From Caldilineaceae bacterium SB0661_bin_32 (GTDB lineage: Bacteria; Chloroflexota; Anaerolineae; Caldilineales; Caldilineaceae), in the NCBI GenBank assembly GCA_009841235.1, contig VXMH01000070.1:1-39158 (forward strand): DNA of 39,158 nt. The letters are read 5' to 3'. The notes below the pieces were generated by a model that was not told the DNA's origin, searched no databases, and saw nothing but the letters and a program-made list of their open reading frames with translations. The translations under genes and the position numbers were made by a program. Each line of letters opens with the position of its first letter. Positions within the stretch are counted from its first letter, which is position 1. Shown here in pieces: positions 9,413 to 17,816 of this stretch.

Positions 9413-10600
9413 TCACTCCCGCGGCCCCCGGCTGGCACCGGCTGCGTCCCGAGGTTCCGGCTGACTACGTAACGCTTTCCAATCTTCGATTACCTCCGGC
9501 CTGGGTGGGCCGCTGGCCAGCATATCCAATAGAGGCGAGTCCTCGATTTCCAGAGGCAGGTCCACGCGGCCGCGTTTGCGGCTGGACTCGTAAGTGGCAA
9601 AGGTAAGTTCTGCTGCCCGAAAAGCACGGTTGCCGGAGAGTTCAGGCTCCCTACGTTCATTGAGGGCTTCGACCAGGTCAGCAATCCCCTTTTGCACGGC
9701 GTCCAGGTCGTGCATCGTGCCCTCCGGATCCAGGTCACGCCAACCGGAGGCGTCTCCGTTCAAGATACGAAGGCCGCCTTCGCGGCCGCGTCCAAATTCG
9801 ATGATGCCGTCACTGCCCAGGAGCCTGAACGCCGCCCCCACTTCGATAGTGGCGCTGGTCATAAGAAGCCCTTCGACACCGTTCTGAAAGTGGATGTGGC
9901 TGATGCCCTGGGTTTCGTGGGGCATGCCGAAGATCGATCGGATTTCGCTGGTATCGATCTGGCCCATGACCCATTCGGCGGGTGTTTCATCGTTGAAGAA
10001 GTGCATCATGTCGAACCAGTGGGTGCCCCAGTCGTTCATGTCGGGGCAGCGGCCTTCGATGCGCTGCAGGTCGCCGATAGAGCCTTCCCGCAGCAGCCGG
10101 CGGGCGACGCTGAATGGTGGGGCGAAACGGCGCTGGTGGTTGAAGGTCAACTGGACACCGTTGTTCTCGCAGGATTGCAGCATGCGGCGGGCCTCGCCGA
10201 ATGTGGGCGCGATGGGCTTTTCGCAGTGGATTGCGCGCACGCGGGCTTCGGCTGCGGCAAGGACCATTTCGGCGTGCAGGTGGGGCCAGACACAGACGGA
10301 GACGATATCGAGTTCTGCCTCGGCCAACATCTGGCGATAGTCCTCGTAGATGGTGTCGCCGCCGTGTTCTTGCTGGAATGCCTCGGCGTTTTCGCGGCTG
10401 ATATCGGCGAGGGCGACCAGGTGCGTGTGGGGCGAGGCAGCGTAACCCATGGCATGGCGGTGCGCCATGCCGAAGCCAGTCGCCCCTTCGGTTCTGAGAG
10501 GGCGTCCGCAGCCGATGATGCCGACACGGTAGGGGGCAGAGTCCGGGCGCTTGCCGGAAGTCGGAGACTGTTGTGCCGGCGAATCGGTTTTTGATGTCAT
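9413..10600 (-). CDS. Gfo/Idh/MocA family oxidoreductase
   Basis: NAD(P)-dependent sugar or polyol dehydrogenase family. I use the ATG at 10600 (395 residues), with AAAGGA upstream, rather than the longer frame. The Rossmann start VGIIGCG carries an insertion before the usual second part (GFGMAHRHAMGY), and the family EKP motif is present as CEKPIAPT. A substrate-side motif DWGTHWFDMMHFF occupies the place of the catalytic His region. It lies between the M20 hydrolase and the SMP-30 lactonase on the same strand, consistent with an oxidative sugar pathway (inference). The exact substrate is not determinable. Confidence 0.9.
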   Translation of the reverse strand: MTSKTDSPAQQSPTSGKRPDSAPYRVGIIGCGRPLRTEGATGFGMAHRHAMGYAASPHTHLVALADISRENAEAFQQEHGGDTIYEDYRQMLAEAELDIVSVCVWPHLHAEMVLAAAEARVRAIHCEKPIAPTFGEARRMLQSCENNGVQLTFNHQRRFAPPFSVARRLLREGSIGDLQRIEGRCPDMNDWGTHWFDMMHFFNDETPAEWVMGQIDTSEIRSIFGMPHETQGISHIHFQNGVEGLLMTSATIEVGAAFRLLGSDGIIEFGRGREGGLRILNGDASGWRDLDPEGTMHDLDAVQKGIADLVEALNERREPELSGNRAFRAAELTFATYESSRKRGRVDLPLEIEDSPLLDMLASGPPRPEVIEDWKALRSQPEPRDAAGASRGPRE

Positions 10601-10722
10601 TTCCAGTCCTTTCGAGGCATTGAGCAGAGTCGCGCTTGCATGGCGGGCCAGCTTCGTCATCCAGAGCTCTTGCTTTTTGCAGATGACGCCAACTTGCGTC
10701 GAATGCAACTGGGCGCCGGTGT

Positions 10723-11586
10723 CTAGACGTCGATTCTGGAGCGGAAAGGCGGCTTGCCCTTCACGCCCAGCCGGACGCGGTACAGCGTGCCGGCCTGGGG
10801 TCCGTCGGTCTCTTTGATGTGGCCGCCGGCGGTGGTGACGTAGAGATCGGTATAGTCATGGCCGCCGAAGGTGGCGCTGGAGACCTTGGGGACGGGGAAG
10901 TTGAGGCGCTGGATCTCGCGGCCGTTGGGCATGTGGTGGACGAGGGCGTAGCCGTCCCAGCGGGCGGACCAGAAGCAGTTGGCCGCGTCCATGGCCATGC
11001 CGTCGGGGCGGCCGTTGGACGCCGCGCCTTCACGGACGGCAAACTCCGGGTTGGTGATGTGGCCGCTGTCGACGTCGTAGTCGTAACGGGTGATGCCGCG
11101 GCGGGTGTTGGTGTGGTAGAAGGTTTTGAGGTCCTGGGTGAAGCCCATGCCGTTGGAGGTCCCGGCATCTTCGATCACGATGGCGAGGGTGCCGTCGGTT
11201 TCCATGCGGTAGAGGACGCCGTTGCTGCCGCTGCGGGGCATTGTGCCGCAGAAGACGCGTCCGGCGGGGTCGGCGATGACGTCGTTAAAGCGTCCTTCGC
11301 GCTCGGCCGGAATTTCGTCGATGAGGTTTTTGAGGGGCTGGCCTTCGCGCCAGAGGGCGATGCGGCCGCGGGCCATGAAGAGGAGAAGCGCGCCGTCTTC
11401 CTGGATGGTAAAGCCGCCAATGGCTTCGCCGGCGTCGAGGACAAGGCCGTGCGCGCCGGTGGCGGGGTCGTAGCGGTAAAGTTTGCCGGGGGGGATGTCG
11501 ACCCAGTAGAGGCGGCCTTCGTCGGGATGCCAGAGAGGGCCTTCCCCCGTCTCACATGCGTAATCGGCGATTTGTTCGATAATCAT
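10723..11586 (-). CDS. SMP-30/gluconolactonase family protein
   Basis: Six-bladed beta-propeller lactonase that hydrolyses sugar lactones, needing a divalent metal. 287 residues, normal for the family. Metal ligands are readable: Glu15 in GEGPLW, Asn101 in RFNDVIADP, Asn145 in TSNGMGF and Asp195 in GRPDGMAMD. The ATG at 11586 has GGGAG 6 bases upstream. It is flanked on both sides by Gfo/Idh/MocA dehydrogenase genes on the same strand, so a dehydrogenase that makes a lactone followed by this lactonase is a sensible reading. The sugar could be fucose, galactose or another aldose. Confidence 0.92.
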   Translation of the reverse strand: MIIEQIADYACETGEGPLWHPDEGRLYWVDIPPGKLYRYDPATGAHGLVLDAGEAIGGFTIQEDGALLLFMARGRIALWREGQPLKNLIDEIPAEREGRFNDVIADPAGRVFCGTMPRSGSNGVLYRMETDGTLAIVIEDAGTSNGMGFTQDLKTFYHTNTRRGITRYDYDVDSGHITNPEFAVREGAASNGRPDGMAMDAANCFWSARWDGYALVHHMPNGREIQRLNFPVPKVSSATFGGHDYTDLYVTTAGGHIKETDGPQAGTLYRVRLGVKGKPPFRSRIDV

Positions 11587-11635
11587 AGATTTCTCCCTAT
11601 AAGAACGGTGGCCGGACGGCGGCGACCGGCTGGCA

Positions 11636-11663
11636 GTGAGCAGCGGAGGCTGAAGCTGCTCAC
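11636..11663 (-). promoter_or_regulatory. Intercistronic stem-loop
   Basis: GTGAGCAGC (11636-11644) pairs with GCTGCTCAC (11655-11663) around a 10-base loop, in the gap between the second Gfo/Idh/MocA gene and the lactonase gene. There is no T-run. It could modulate message stability or be without function. Confidence 0.35.
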
Positions 11664-11713
11664 GCTGGCCGCTGAAGTCCCGGGCTCATTGGGACCGTTC
11701 TACTGGTTTGCTC

Positions 11714-12772
11714 TTACAGTTCGATCGATACTTCGCGGCCTTCGTCCTGGCTGCGGTAGATGCCGTCGAGAATCGCGAGCACCTGCAGGGACTGTTCGGC
11801 GGGCACGGGTGAGGGCGCGCCGGCGGCGACGGCCTTGGCAAATTCGACACATTCGAGCGCGTGGGGTTCCATCTTGTCCTGGATAAGCTGGAGGGTACGG
11901 TTGTTGAACTGGCGGGTGGTGTAGTTGGTGTCCAGGAACTGGGCGGAGGGCCAGTGGCAGCCGCCCTGGTCGCCGTAGATCCAGGACTGCATGTCTTCGC
12001 CGCGGACATCGTGGTGGAGGAGCCAGCTGACCTCCAGCACGAGAGTGGCGCCATTCTCGAAGCGGACGAAGGCGGCGGCGTAGTCCTCGACGTCGAAGGT
12101 ACTGGGGATCGGTCCTTCACGCCAGGTGGCGAAGGCGCCGGGAAGATGGGCGAGGCGGGCGTCGGCGACGCCGGAGACGGTCACAGGCTGCGGATTTCCC
12201 ATCAGCCAGAGGGTGAGGTCGAGGATATGTACGCCGATGTCGATGCAGGGGCCGCCGCCGCTGTGTTTTTTCTCGATGAAGGTGGCGGTCGGGATGAGGC
12301 CGTTGCGGCGGAGCATCCAGCCGCGGGCGTGGTAGACATCGCCCAGCGTGCCGGTATCGATCTCTGCCTTCATGGCCTGGGAAACGCCGGCGAAACGGAA
12401 GTGCTGGGCGGTCATGAGCAGTTTTCCGGATTTGTCGCGCGCGGCGATCATCCGTTTGATCTCCTGCGGCGTGGGCGCGAGAGGCTTTTCGCAGATCACG
12501 TGCTTGCCGGCTTCGAGGGCGGCGATTGCGAGGGGGGCGTGGTACATGTTGGGCACGCAGAGATCGATGATGTCGACGTCGGGGTCGGAGAAGAGCTCGC
12601 CAGCGTTGGTCGTGAGCTTCTTGATATTGTGGAGCGCGCCCCACTCATCGAGCGCTTGGGCGCTGATGTCGCTGCCGGCCACGACTTCGGCTTCTTCGGA
12701 GGCGGCCCAGCCGGGCATGTGGGTGCGGGAGATGCCGCCGACGCCGACGAGGCCAACTTTCAGAGTGCTCAT
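11714..12772 (-). CDS. Gfo/Idh/MocA family oxidoreductase
   Basis: NAD(P)-dependent dehydrogenase, 352 residues from the ATG at 12772, which has AAAGGA about 6 bases upstream; the open frame runs 58 codons further upstream without family similarity. The Rossmann motif is VGLVGVGGISRTH, EKPLAPTPQE is the nicotinamide-side motif, and DIGVHILDLTLWLMG carries the putative catalytic Asp/His pair. It is first in the minus-strand set with the lactonase and another family member, and is transcribed divergently from the sugar-importer operon starting at 12999, sharing its control region. Confidence 0.93.
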   Translation of the reverse strand: MSTLKVGLVGVGGISRTHMPGWAASEEAEVVAGSDISAQALDEWGALHNIKKLTTNAGELFSDPDVDIIDLCVPNMYHAPLAIAALEAGKHVICEKPLAPTPQEIKRMIAARDKSGKLLMTAQHFRFAGVSQAMKAEIDTGTLGDVYHARGWMLRRNGLIPTATFIEKKHSGGGPCIDIGVHILDLTLWLMGNPQPVTVSGVADARLAHLPGAFATWREGPIPSTFDVEDYAAAFVRFENGATLVLEVSWLLHHDVRGEDMQSWIYGDQGGCHWPSAQFLDTNYTTRQFNNRTLQLIQDKMEPHALECVEFAKAVAAGAPSPVPAEQSLQVLAILDGIYRSQDEGREVSIEL

Positions 12773-12898
12773 TGCAGGTCCTTTCGGTATGGGTGATGGG
12801 CGCCGCGTCCGGAGCAGTTTGTCTATCCAACATTCCCCCAGTTCGGCCCGAGGCGGACAGGGTCGCGGTCGCAACGGTCTTGTCCACTCTATAACTGT

Positions 12899-12933
12899 CC
12901 AAATTTGGTTGTAGAACGCGAATTTGCAATAAT
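12899..12933 (+). promoter_or_regulatory. Candidate promoter and palindrome before binding-protein operon
   Basis: TTGGTT (12905-12910), a 17-base spacer and AATAAT (12928-12933) form a plausible sigma-70-type promoter for the operon at 12999. A perfect 10-base palindrome CCAAATTTGG (12899-12908) overlaps the -35 box, and a LacI-type core lies downstream at 12970. The boxes are imperfect, so this is only a candidate. Confidence 0.4.
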
Positions 12934-12969
12934 GGCATACCACCATTCCTGAAGAATCCCCAAAATCAT

Positions 12970-12977
12970 AAACGTTT
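12970..12977. promoter_or_regulatory. LacI-family operator-like core AAACGTTT
   Basis: The palindrome AAACGTTT, preceded by T, is the central core shared by many LacI-family operators (for example those of PurR and RbsR). It lies 22 bases upstream of the binding-protein start and downstream of the candidate promoter, where a bound repressor could block elongation. The only other copy I found is before the fucosidase gene (16363). No LacI-type regulator gene is in the window. Confidence 0.5.
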
Positions 12978-12998
12978 CAACCAAATCAGGAGAGATCG

Positions 12999-14372
12999 AT
13001 GACTATCGAAAGTCAAGGCAGTAACAGAACCTTTACCCGACGCGGGATCCTTAAAGCGGCGGCGGCTGTGGGCGGCACGGCGGCGCTGGCTGCATGCGCG
13101 CCGGTGGCAGGGCCGCAGGCCGGCGGAGATGCCGCCATGGCAGATGAGCCGGTCGAGCTGGAGATTTCCATCCTGGCCGGGGCGCCTGTCGAGCCGGTAA
13201 ATGAGCTGATCAAGGCGTCATTCAACGAGAAGCACGCGGACGTTACTGTCACGTTTAACATGGTCTCCGGCGACCTGGCGGAGAAGTATTACACGGCGGC
13301 GGCGGCAGGCACTTTGTCCGATGTTTTCTTCAGCGCCGATCTGTTCGTTGTTCCTTTTGCCAACAACAACGTTACGCTGGACCTGACGCCGTACACTGAA
13401 GGCGACCCCGACGTCGACATTGACGACGTCTTCCCCAATATGCTCGGGCTCGGCGTTTTCGACGGCAAGATCCAGATGCTGCCGTCTGCGCTGGACGTGG
13501 TGACGCTGTATTATAACAAGTCCCTCTTTGAGGAGGCCGGCGCCGAGGCGCCGAGCGACGAGTGGACCTGGGACGATTTCATCGTCAACTGCAAGAAGAT
13601 TACGGCTCTTGAGACGGAGGACGACGGCACGCCGCGCTACTGGGGGCTTTCCAACGCCACCTGGAGTTGGTGGGCGACGGTCTATCCCTGGGTTGTCGGA
13701 TACGGCGGCAAGATCCTTGATATTGAGAACAATCAGTCCACCTGGTCGGACCCGAATACGGTTGAGGCGCTGACTGCCTATGCAGCGCTGTGGAACGAGC
13801 ACAACATTGCCCAGCCCCTGGGCCTTGACGTGGGCGGAAACGCTTTCTTCCTCGGCCGGGCCGCAACCTACTGCCACATTCAGAGCCTGCGCGGCCCCGT
13901 GCGGGAAGCGGCGGCGGACAAGTTTGAATGGGACGTTCAGGTGATGCCGCTCATGCCAGACGGTCATCATCGAACCGGTATGGGTACATGGGGGATGTCG
14001 GCCTATGCCGGCGGGCAGAACCTGGACATGTCCTACGAGTACATCAAGCAGCTGATCCGGCCGACGGTGCAGCTTGAGGCGGCCAGAGCTGAGCTGGGTG
14101 TGCCGCTGCTGAGGTCGGTGGCCAGCGATCCCAGCTGGATGGAGGGTCTGCCGACGCCTCCTGAGAATCTGATGGCCTTTATCAACGGGGCCGACGACGC
14201 GATCCTGCCGGTGATAGAGCACCCAGGCGATTGCGGCAGCTTTTACGCCGGCATGGTGAGCGACAGCTACAGGCAAGCGCTTGAGGCGGTCATCCGCGGC
14301 GAAGCGAACGCAGCGGACGCCTTCGCCGAGACGGACGCAACGATTCAGCCCTGCCTGGACCAAAACGCGTAG
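12999..14372 (+). CDS. Extracellular sugar-binding protein, Tat lipoprotein
   Basis: Family 1 solute-binding protein of a second sugar ABC importer, 457 residues. The ATG has AGGAG 6 bases upstream. The N-terminus carries a twin-arginine motif (FTRRGILK, R14-R15), a hydrophobic core and the lipobox ALAAC (Cys33), so Tat export and lipid anchoring are expected. The body has the family pattern (DVVTLYYNKSLFEEAG, then WTWDDF). Two permease genes follow after a terminator-like hairpin. With the GH29 fucosidase downstream, a fucose-containing glycan is a plausible ligand (inference). Confidence 0.94.
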   Translation: MTIESQGSNRTFTRRGILKAAAAVGGTAALAACAPVAGPQAGGDAAMADEPVELEISILAGAPVEPVNELIKASFNEKHADVTVTFNMVSGDLAEKYYTAAAAGTLSDVFFSADLFVVPFANNNVTLDLTPYTEGDPDVDIDDVFPNMLGLGVFDGKIQMLPSALDVVTLYYNKSLFEEAGAEAPSDEWTWDDFIVNCKKITALETEDDGTPRYWGLSNATWSWWATVYPWVVGYGGKILDIENNQSTWSDPNTVEALTAYAALWNEHNIAQPLGLDVGGNAFFLGRAATYCHIQSLRGPVREAAADKFEWDVQVMPLMPDGHHRTGMGTWGMSAYAGGQNLDMSYEYIKQLIRPTVQLEAARAELGVPLLRSVASDPSWMEGLPTPPENLMAFINGADDAILPVIEHPGDCGSFYAGMVSDSYRQALEAVIRGEANAADAFAETDATIQPCLDQNA

Positions 14373-14392
14373 AAAAGTAGCAGATTGATATT

Positions 14393-14425
14393 GGCTGGTG
14401 GTCCTCGCGGCCACCAGCCATTTTT
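14393..14425 (+). terminator. Terminator-like hairpin between binding protein and permeases
   Basis: GGCTGGTGG (14393-14401) and CCACCAGCC (14411-14419) form a perfect 9-bp stem followed by ATTTTT. It sits 20 bases after the binding-protein stop and about 105 bases before the first permease. It probably terminates a portion of transcripts, so binding protein is made in excess over permeases. Confidence 0.8.
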
Positions 14426-14530
14426 CAGTGACGCACTGTGCGGATGCCGGAATGACCTAGACTAAAGGCACCTGCTGATCCCATTCACCCCTACCTCCCC
14501 CGGTTTACATTCGCAGGACAGACTCAGCTC

Positions 14531-15418
14531 ATGAACAGTCGAATGCGGAACACGGTCCAGGGCTATCTGTTTATCAGCCCGGTGGTGCTGGGACTGCTGA
14601 TTTTCACAATTGGCCCTATGCTTACCTCCTTTTACATGAGCTTCACCAAGTTTCCCCTTCTGCGGGCGCCGGAGTGGATTGGGTTGCGCAACTATGTCGT
14701 GATGTTCACGTCGGACAAGAACTTCTGGCAGGCCTGCAAGGTCACACTGATTTACGCCGGGACATCGGTGCCCTTGGCCCTGATTGGCGCTTTTGTTTTG
14801 GCTATTCTCCTTAACCAGCGCGTCAAGGGCATTGCTTTTTTCCGCACCAGTTTCTATATGCCCGCCATCGTGCCGGCCATCGCAAGCCTGATACTGTGGG
14901 GCTGGTTGATGAACCGCGATTACGGGCTGATCAATGCTATTCTCGTGCGACTGGGCTTCTCAAAGTTCCCGTTTTTTGCGGAGCCGGAGACGGCGCTGGC
15001 GTCGATGGTCATGATGAGTCTGTGGGGGGTGGGCGCCGGCATGATCATCTACCTGGCCGGACTGCAGGGGATTCCCGAGTCTCTCTATGAGGCGGGCAAG
15101 CTGGACGGCGCCAACGAACTGCAGCTTTTCCGAAACATCACGATCCCGATGATGACGCCCACGATCTTCTTCAACCTGGTGATGGGGATGATCGCTGCCT
15201 CCCAGACCTTTATGAACGCGTTTGTTCTCACTTCGGGCGGGCCACTGAAGTCGACCTATTTCTATAACCTCATGCTCTACGAGCGTGCGTTCAACTGGAC
15301 GCAGATGGGTATGGCCTCGGCGATGGCCTGGTTCCTGCTGTTTGTCGTCCTGGTGCTGACACTCCTGGTTTTTCGTTCTTCGGCTCTGTGGGTCTTTTAC
15401 GAAGCGGAGGTCAAATGA
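14531..15418 (+). CDS. Sugar ABC transporter permease, MalF/UgpA type
   Basis: Membrane subunit of the importer, 295 residues with six hydrophobic segments. The N-terminus (GYLFISPVVLGLLIFTIGPM) is typical of this class, and the EAA loop is seen as SLYEAGKLDGANELQLFRNI. No strong ribosome site precedes the ATG at 14531. Its stop overlaps the start of the next permease, so the pair is translationally coupled. It works with the binding protein at 12999 and an ATPase encoded elsewhere. Confidence 0.94.
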   Translation: MNSRMRNTVQGYLFISPVVLGLLIFTIGPMLTSFYMSFTKFPLLRAPEWIGLRNYVVMFTSDKNFWQACKVTLIYAGTSVPLALIGAFVLAILLNQRVKGIAFFRTSFYMPAIVPAIASLILWGWLMNRDYGLINAILVRLGFSKFPFFAEPETALASMVMMSLWGVGAGMIIYLAGLQGIPESLYEAGKLDGANELQLFRNITIPMMTPTIFFNLVMGMIAASQTFMNAFVLTSGGPLKSTYFYNLMLYERAFNWTQMGMASAMAWFLLFVVLVLTLLVFRSSALWVFYEAEVK

Positions 15419-16308
15419 TGATCAGCGACCAGGAAGTTTACCGGGGAATCCTGGACCTGGACTGGCGGCGCAGGCCGAAAGACAGTTACCGCATCCTGTT
15501 CATCTACCTGATATTGATCCTGAGCGCGGTCGTCTTTCTTCTGCCCCTGTTATGGATGGTTACGACGTCGCTGAAGACCCAAGCTGAAGTTTACGTTTTT
15601 CCGCCCACTTTCTTCCCAGAGACCTTGCGCTGGCAGAACTTCCCGGAAGGATGGACGTACGAGAGCATGCAGTGGACGCGCTGGCTGGTGAATACGCTGA
15701 CGATCACAACTGCGGTGATGGTGGGAACTCTGATTTCGGCGACACTGTGCGGCTATGGATTCGCCCGTATCAGCTTTCCCGGGCGGGACGTGTGGTTCAT
15801 CATGGTGTTGGCGTCGATCATGTTGCCGAGCACGGTGACTTTGATCCCGCTGTTCGTTGGCTTTCATCGCGCCGGCTGGCTGGACACGTTTCTGCCGCTG
15901 ACCGTTCCGGCCTTTTTCGGCGGCGGGGCATTCAACATTTTTCTGATGCGCCAGTTCTTTAAGGGAATACCCATTGAACTGGAGGAGGCCGCGCTCATAG
16001 ACGGCGCGGGCCGCTTGCGTATTCTGTGGCAGATATTCGTTCCGCTTTCAGGACCAGTCATCGCCACCACTTCGGTATTCACGTTTCAGGCGGTATGGAA
16101 TGATTACTTCGGGCCGCTGATATTCCTTACCAGCCAGGAGAACTACACACTGGCACTCGGCATCACCTTTTTCAAAGGGCTCTACAAAACGCAGATCCCT
16201 TACATGATGGCCATGTCTTTCCTGATGGTTATTCCGATGATCATTGTCTTTTTCTTCGCACAGAAGTTGATGATTCGCGGGGTGATCCTGTCCGGGATCA
16301 AGGCGTAA
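15415..16308 (+). CDS. Sugar ABC transporter permease, MalG/UgpE type
   Basis: Second permease of the importer, about 298 residues with six hydrophobic segments and the EAA loop ELEEAALIDGAGRLRILWQI. GGAGG at 15406-15410 serves either of two adjacent ATGs (15415 with 4-base spacing, 15418 with 7), both overlapping the stop of the upstream permease. A longer GTG frame at 15388 has no support. No ATPase gene follows; the next gene is the fucosidase 87 bases on. Confidence 0.94.
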   Translation: MMISDQEVYRGILDLDWRRRPKDSYRILFIYLILILSAVVFLLPLLWMVTTSLKTQAEVYVFPPTFFPETLRWQNFPEGWTYESMQWTRWLVNTLTITTAVMVGTLISATLCGYGFARISFPGRDVWFIMVLASIMLPSTVTLIPLFVGFHRAGWLDTFLPLTVPAFFGGGAFNIFLMRQFFKGIPIELEEAALIDGAGRLRILWQIFVPLSGPVIATTSVFTFQAVWNDYFGPLIFLTSQENYTLALGITFFKGLYKTQIPYMMAMSFLMVIPMIIVFFFAQKLMIRGVILSGIKA

Positions 16309-16362
16309 CTTCAGTGGGCAGTGGTCAGCGGCACAAATGTGGATGACGCTGTCGCTGTTGGT

Positions 16363-16370
16363 AAACGTTT
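16363..16370. promoter_or_regulatory. LacI-family operator-like core AAACGTTT, second copy
   Basis: Identical to the core at 12970-12977 and also preceded by T. It lies 25 bases upstream of the fucosidase GTG. Its recurrence before a second gene of the same presumed pathway supports a shared repressor site, although flanking symmetry beyond the 8-base core is poor. Confidence 0.5.
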
Positions 16371-16394
16371 GGGGCGTTCTTCAGGAGGTAACTC

Positions 16395-17759
16395 GTGCCG
16401 GAACTATTGATAGATATTCCTTCAACATTTGTGGAGCGCATCGAGCGGCTGGCGGCTGAAGAGAATGAGTCGCTGGAGGATATGGCGATGCTGCTACTGC
16501 GGCGAGGGTACGATTTCGCGGTCACGCGGCCGGAGGTGGAGCCGGACAGGAGCCAGCGGCCGGGGGCGCGCAGCGATGTGCGGCTGGATTGGTGGCGCGA
16601 GGCCAGGTTCGGGCTGTTCATTCACTGGGGGCTGTACTCAGTTCCCGCGGGCGTATGGCATGGGCGCGACTGGCCCGGCATCGCCGAGTGGCTCATGTAC
16701 CGGGCGGAGATCCCGGTCCATGAATATGAGAAGCTGGCGGCGCAGTTCAACCCTGTCAAGTTCGACGCCAAGGCGTGGGTCTCGCTGGCAAAGCGGGCGG
16801 GGCAGAAGTATCTGGTCATCACTTCGAAGCATCATGACGGTTTCTGCCTGTTCGACTCGGCGGTTACGGACTACGACATGGTGGATGCCACACCTTTCAA
16901 GCGGGACGTGCTGAAGGAGCTGGCGGAGGCGTGCGCGGCGCAGGGGATTAAGCTGGGCTTCTACTACTCGCAGACGCAGGACTGGCATCACCCGGACGGC
17001 GACGGCAACGACTGGGACTTCGATCCGGCGGAGAAGGATTTCGCCGGATATATCGAGGATTATGTGAAACCGCACGTGCGCGAGCTGTTGACCAACTACG
17101 GGCCGATCGGCATCATCTGGTTCGATACGCCCAAGGGGATTTCGGAGGAGCAGAGCCGGTCCTTGCTGGCGCTGTGCAACGAGTTGCAGCCGGACTGCCT
17201 GGTCTGCGGGCGGCTGGGCAATGCGCTGGGGGACTATGCCACGGCAGGTGACAACCGTATTCCGGAAGAGGTCCTGGATTTGGACTGGGAGACGCCGGCG
17301 ACGATCAACGACAGCTGGTCGTACAAGATCAACGATCACAACTGGAAATCCAGCGTGGACCTGATCCGCAAGCTGGTGGACATTGTCAGCAAAGGGGGCA
17401 ACTACCTGCTGAATGTGGGCCCGACGGGTGAGGGCGTCATCCCCCAGCCGAACGTCGAGCGCCTGGAGGCGATGGGGCGCTGGCTGGAGGTGAACGGGGA
17501 GGCAGTTTACGGCACGCAGCCGGGACCGGTCCAGGGGCGGGCGGACCTGCGCACGACCAGCAAGGAAGGCGTCGTCTACCTCCATGTATTCGACTGGCCG
17601 GCCGACGGGCAGATTCGCATCGAAGGGGTTGCCGCGCAGGGGGCAAGGCTACTCGCGGGAGGCGCCGCGCTGCCGATCGACGTGAGCAGCGGCGCGCTCG
17701 TGATCAGCGTGCCGGAAGAGGCCCCGGACGAAGCGGCTACGGTTATCGCGCTGCGATAG
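16395..17759 (+). CDS. GH29 alpha-L-fucosidase with ribbon-helix-helix-like N-terminus
   Basis: Glycoside hydrolase family 29 enzyme that removes alpha-L-fucose by a retaining mechanism. 454 residues. Catalytic-domain landmarks: RFGLFIHWGLYSVPAG (about 71), ITSKHHDGFCLFDS (142) and GIIWFDTPKG, where Asp244 is the expected nucleophile. No signal peptide, so it should act in the cytoplasm on imported glycan. Unusually, residues 1-43 (LLIDIP strand, helix STFVERIERLAAEE, helix ESLEDMAMLLLRRG) read like a ribbon-helix-helix unit. The GTG start is fixed by AGGAGGT 5 bases upstream, so this extension is translated. It follows the importer permeases and carries the AAACGTTT site upstream. Confidence 0.93.
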   Translation: MPELLIDIPSTFVERIERLAAEENESLEDMAMLLLRRGYDFAVTRPEVEPDRSQRPGARSDVRLDWWREARFGLFIHWGLYSVPAGVWHGRDWPGIAEWLMYRAEIPVHEYEKLAAQFNPVKFDAKAWVSLAKRAGQKYLVITSKHHDGFCLFDSAVTDYDMVDATPFKRDVLKELAEACAAQGIKLGFYYSQTQDWHHPDGDGNDWDFDPAEKDFAGYIEDYVKPHVRELLTNYGPIGIIWFDTPKGISEEQSRSLLALCNELQPDCLVCGRLGNALGDYATAGDNRIPEEVLDLDWETPATINDSWSYKINDHNWKSSVDLIRKLVDIVSKGGNYLLNVGPTGEGVIPQPNVERLEAMGRWLEVNGEAVYGTQPGPVQGRADLRTTSKEGVVYLHVFDWPADGQIRIEGVAAQGARLLAGGAALPIDVSSGALVISVPEEAPDEAATVIALR

Positions 17760-17816
17760 CGTAAGCCCCGGTCCCGCCTACCAAGCCCTGTTTGCACAAT
17801 TGATGCGAGGACAGGT

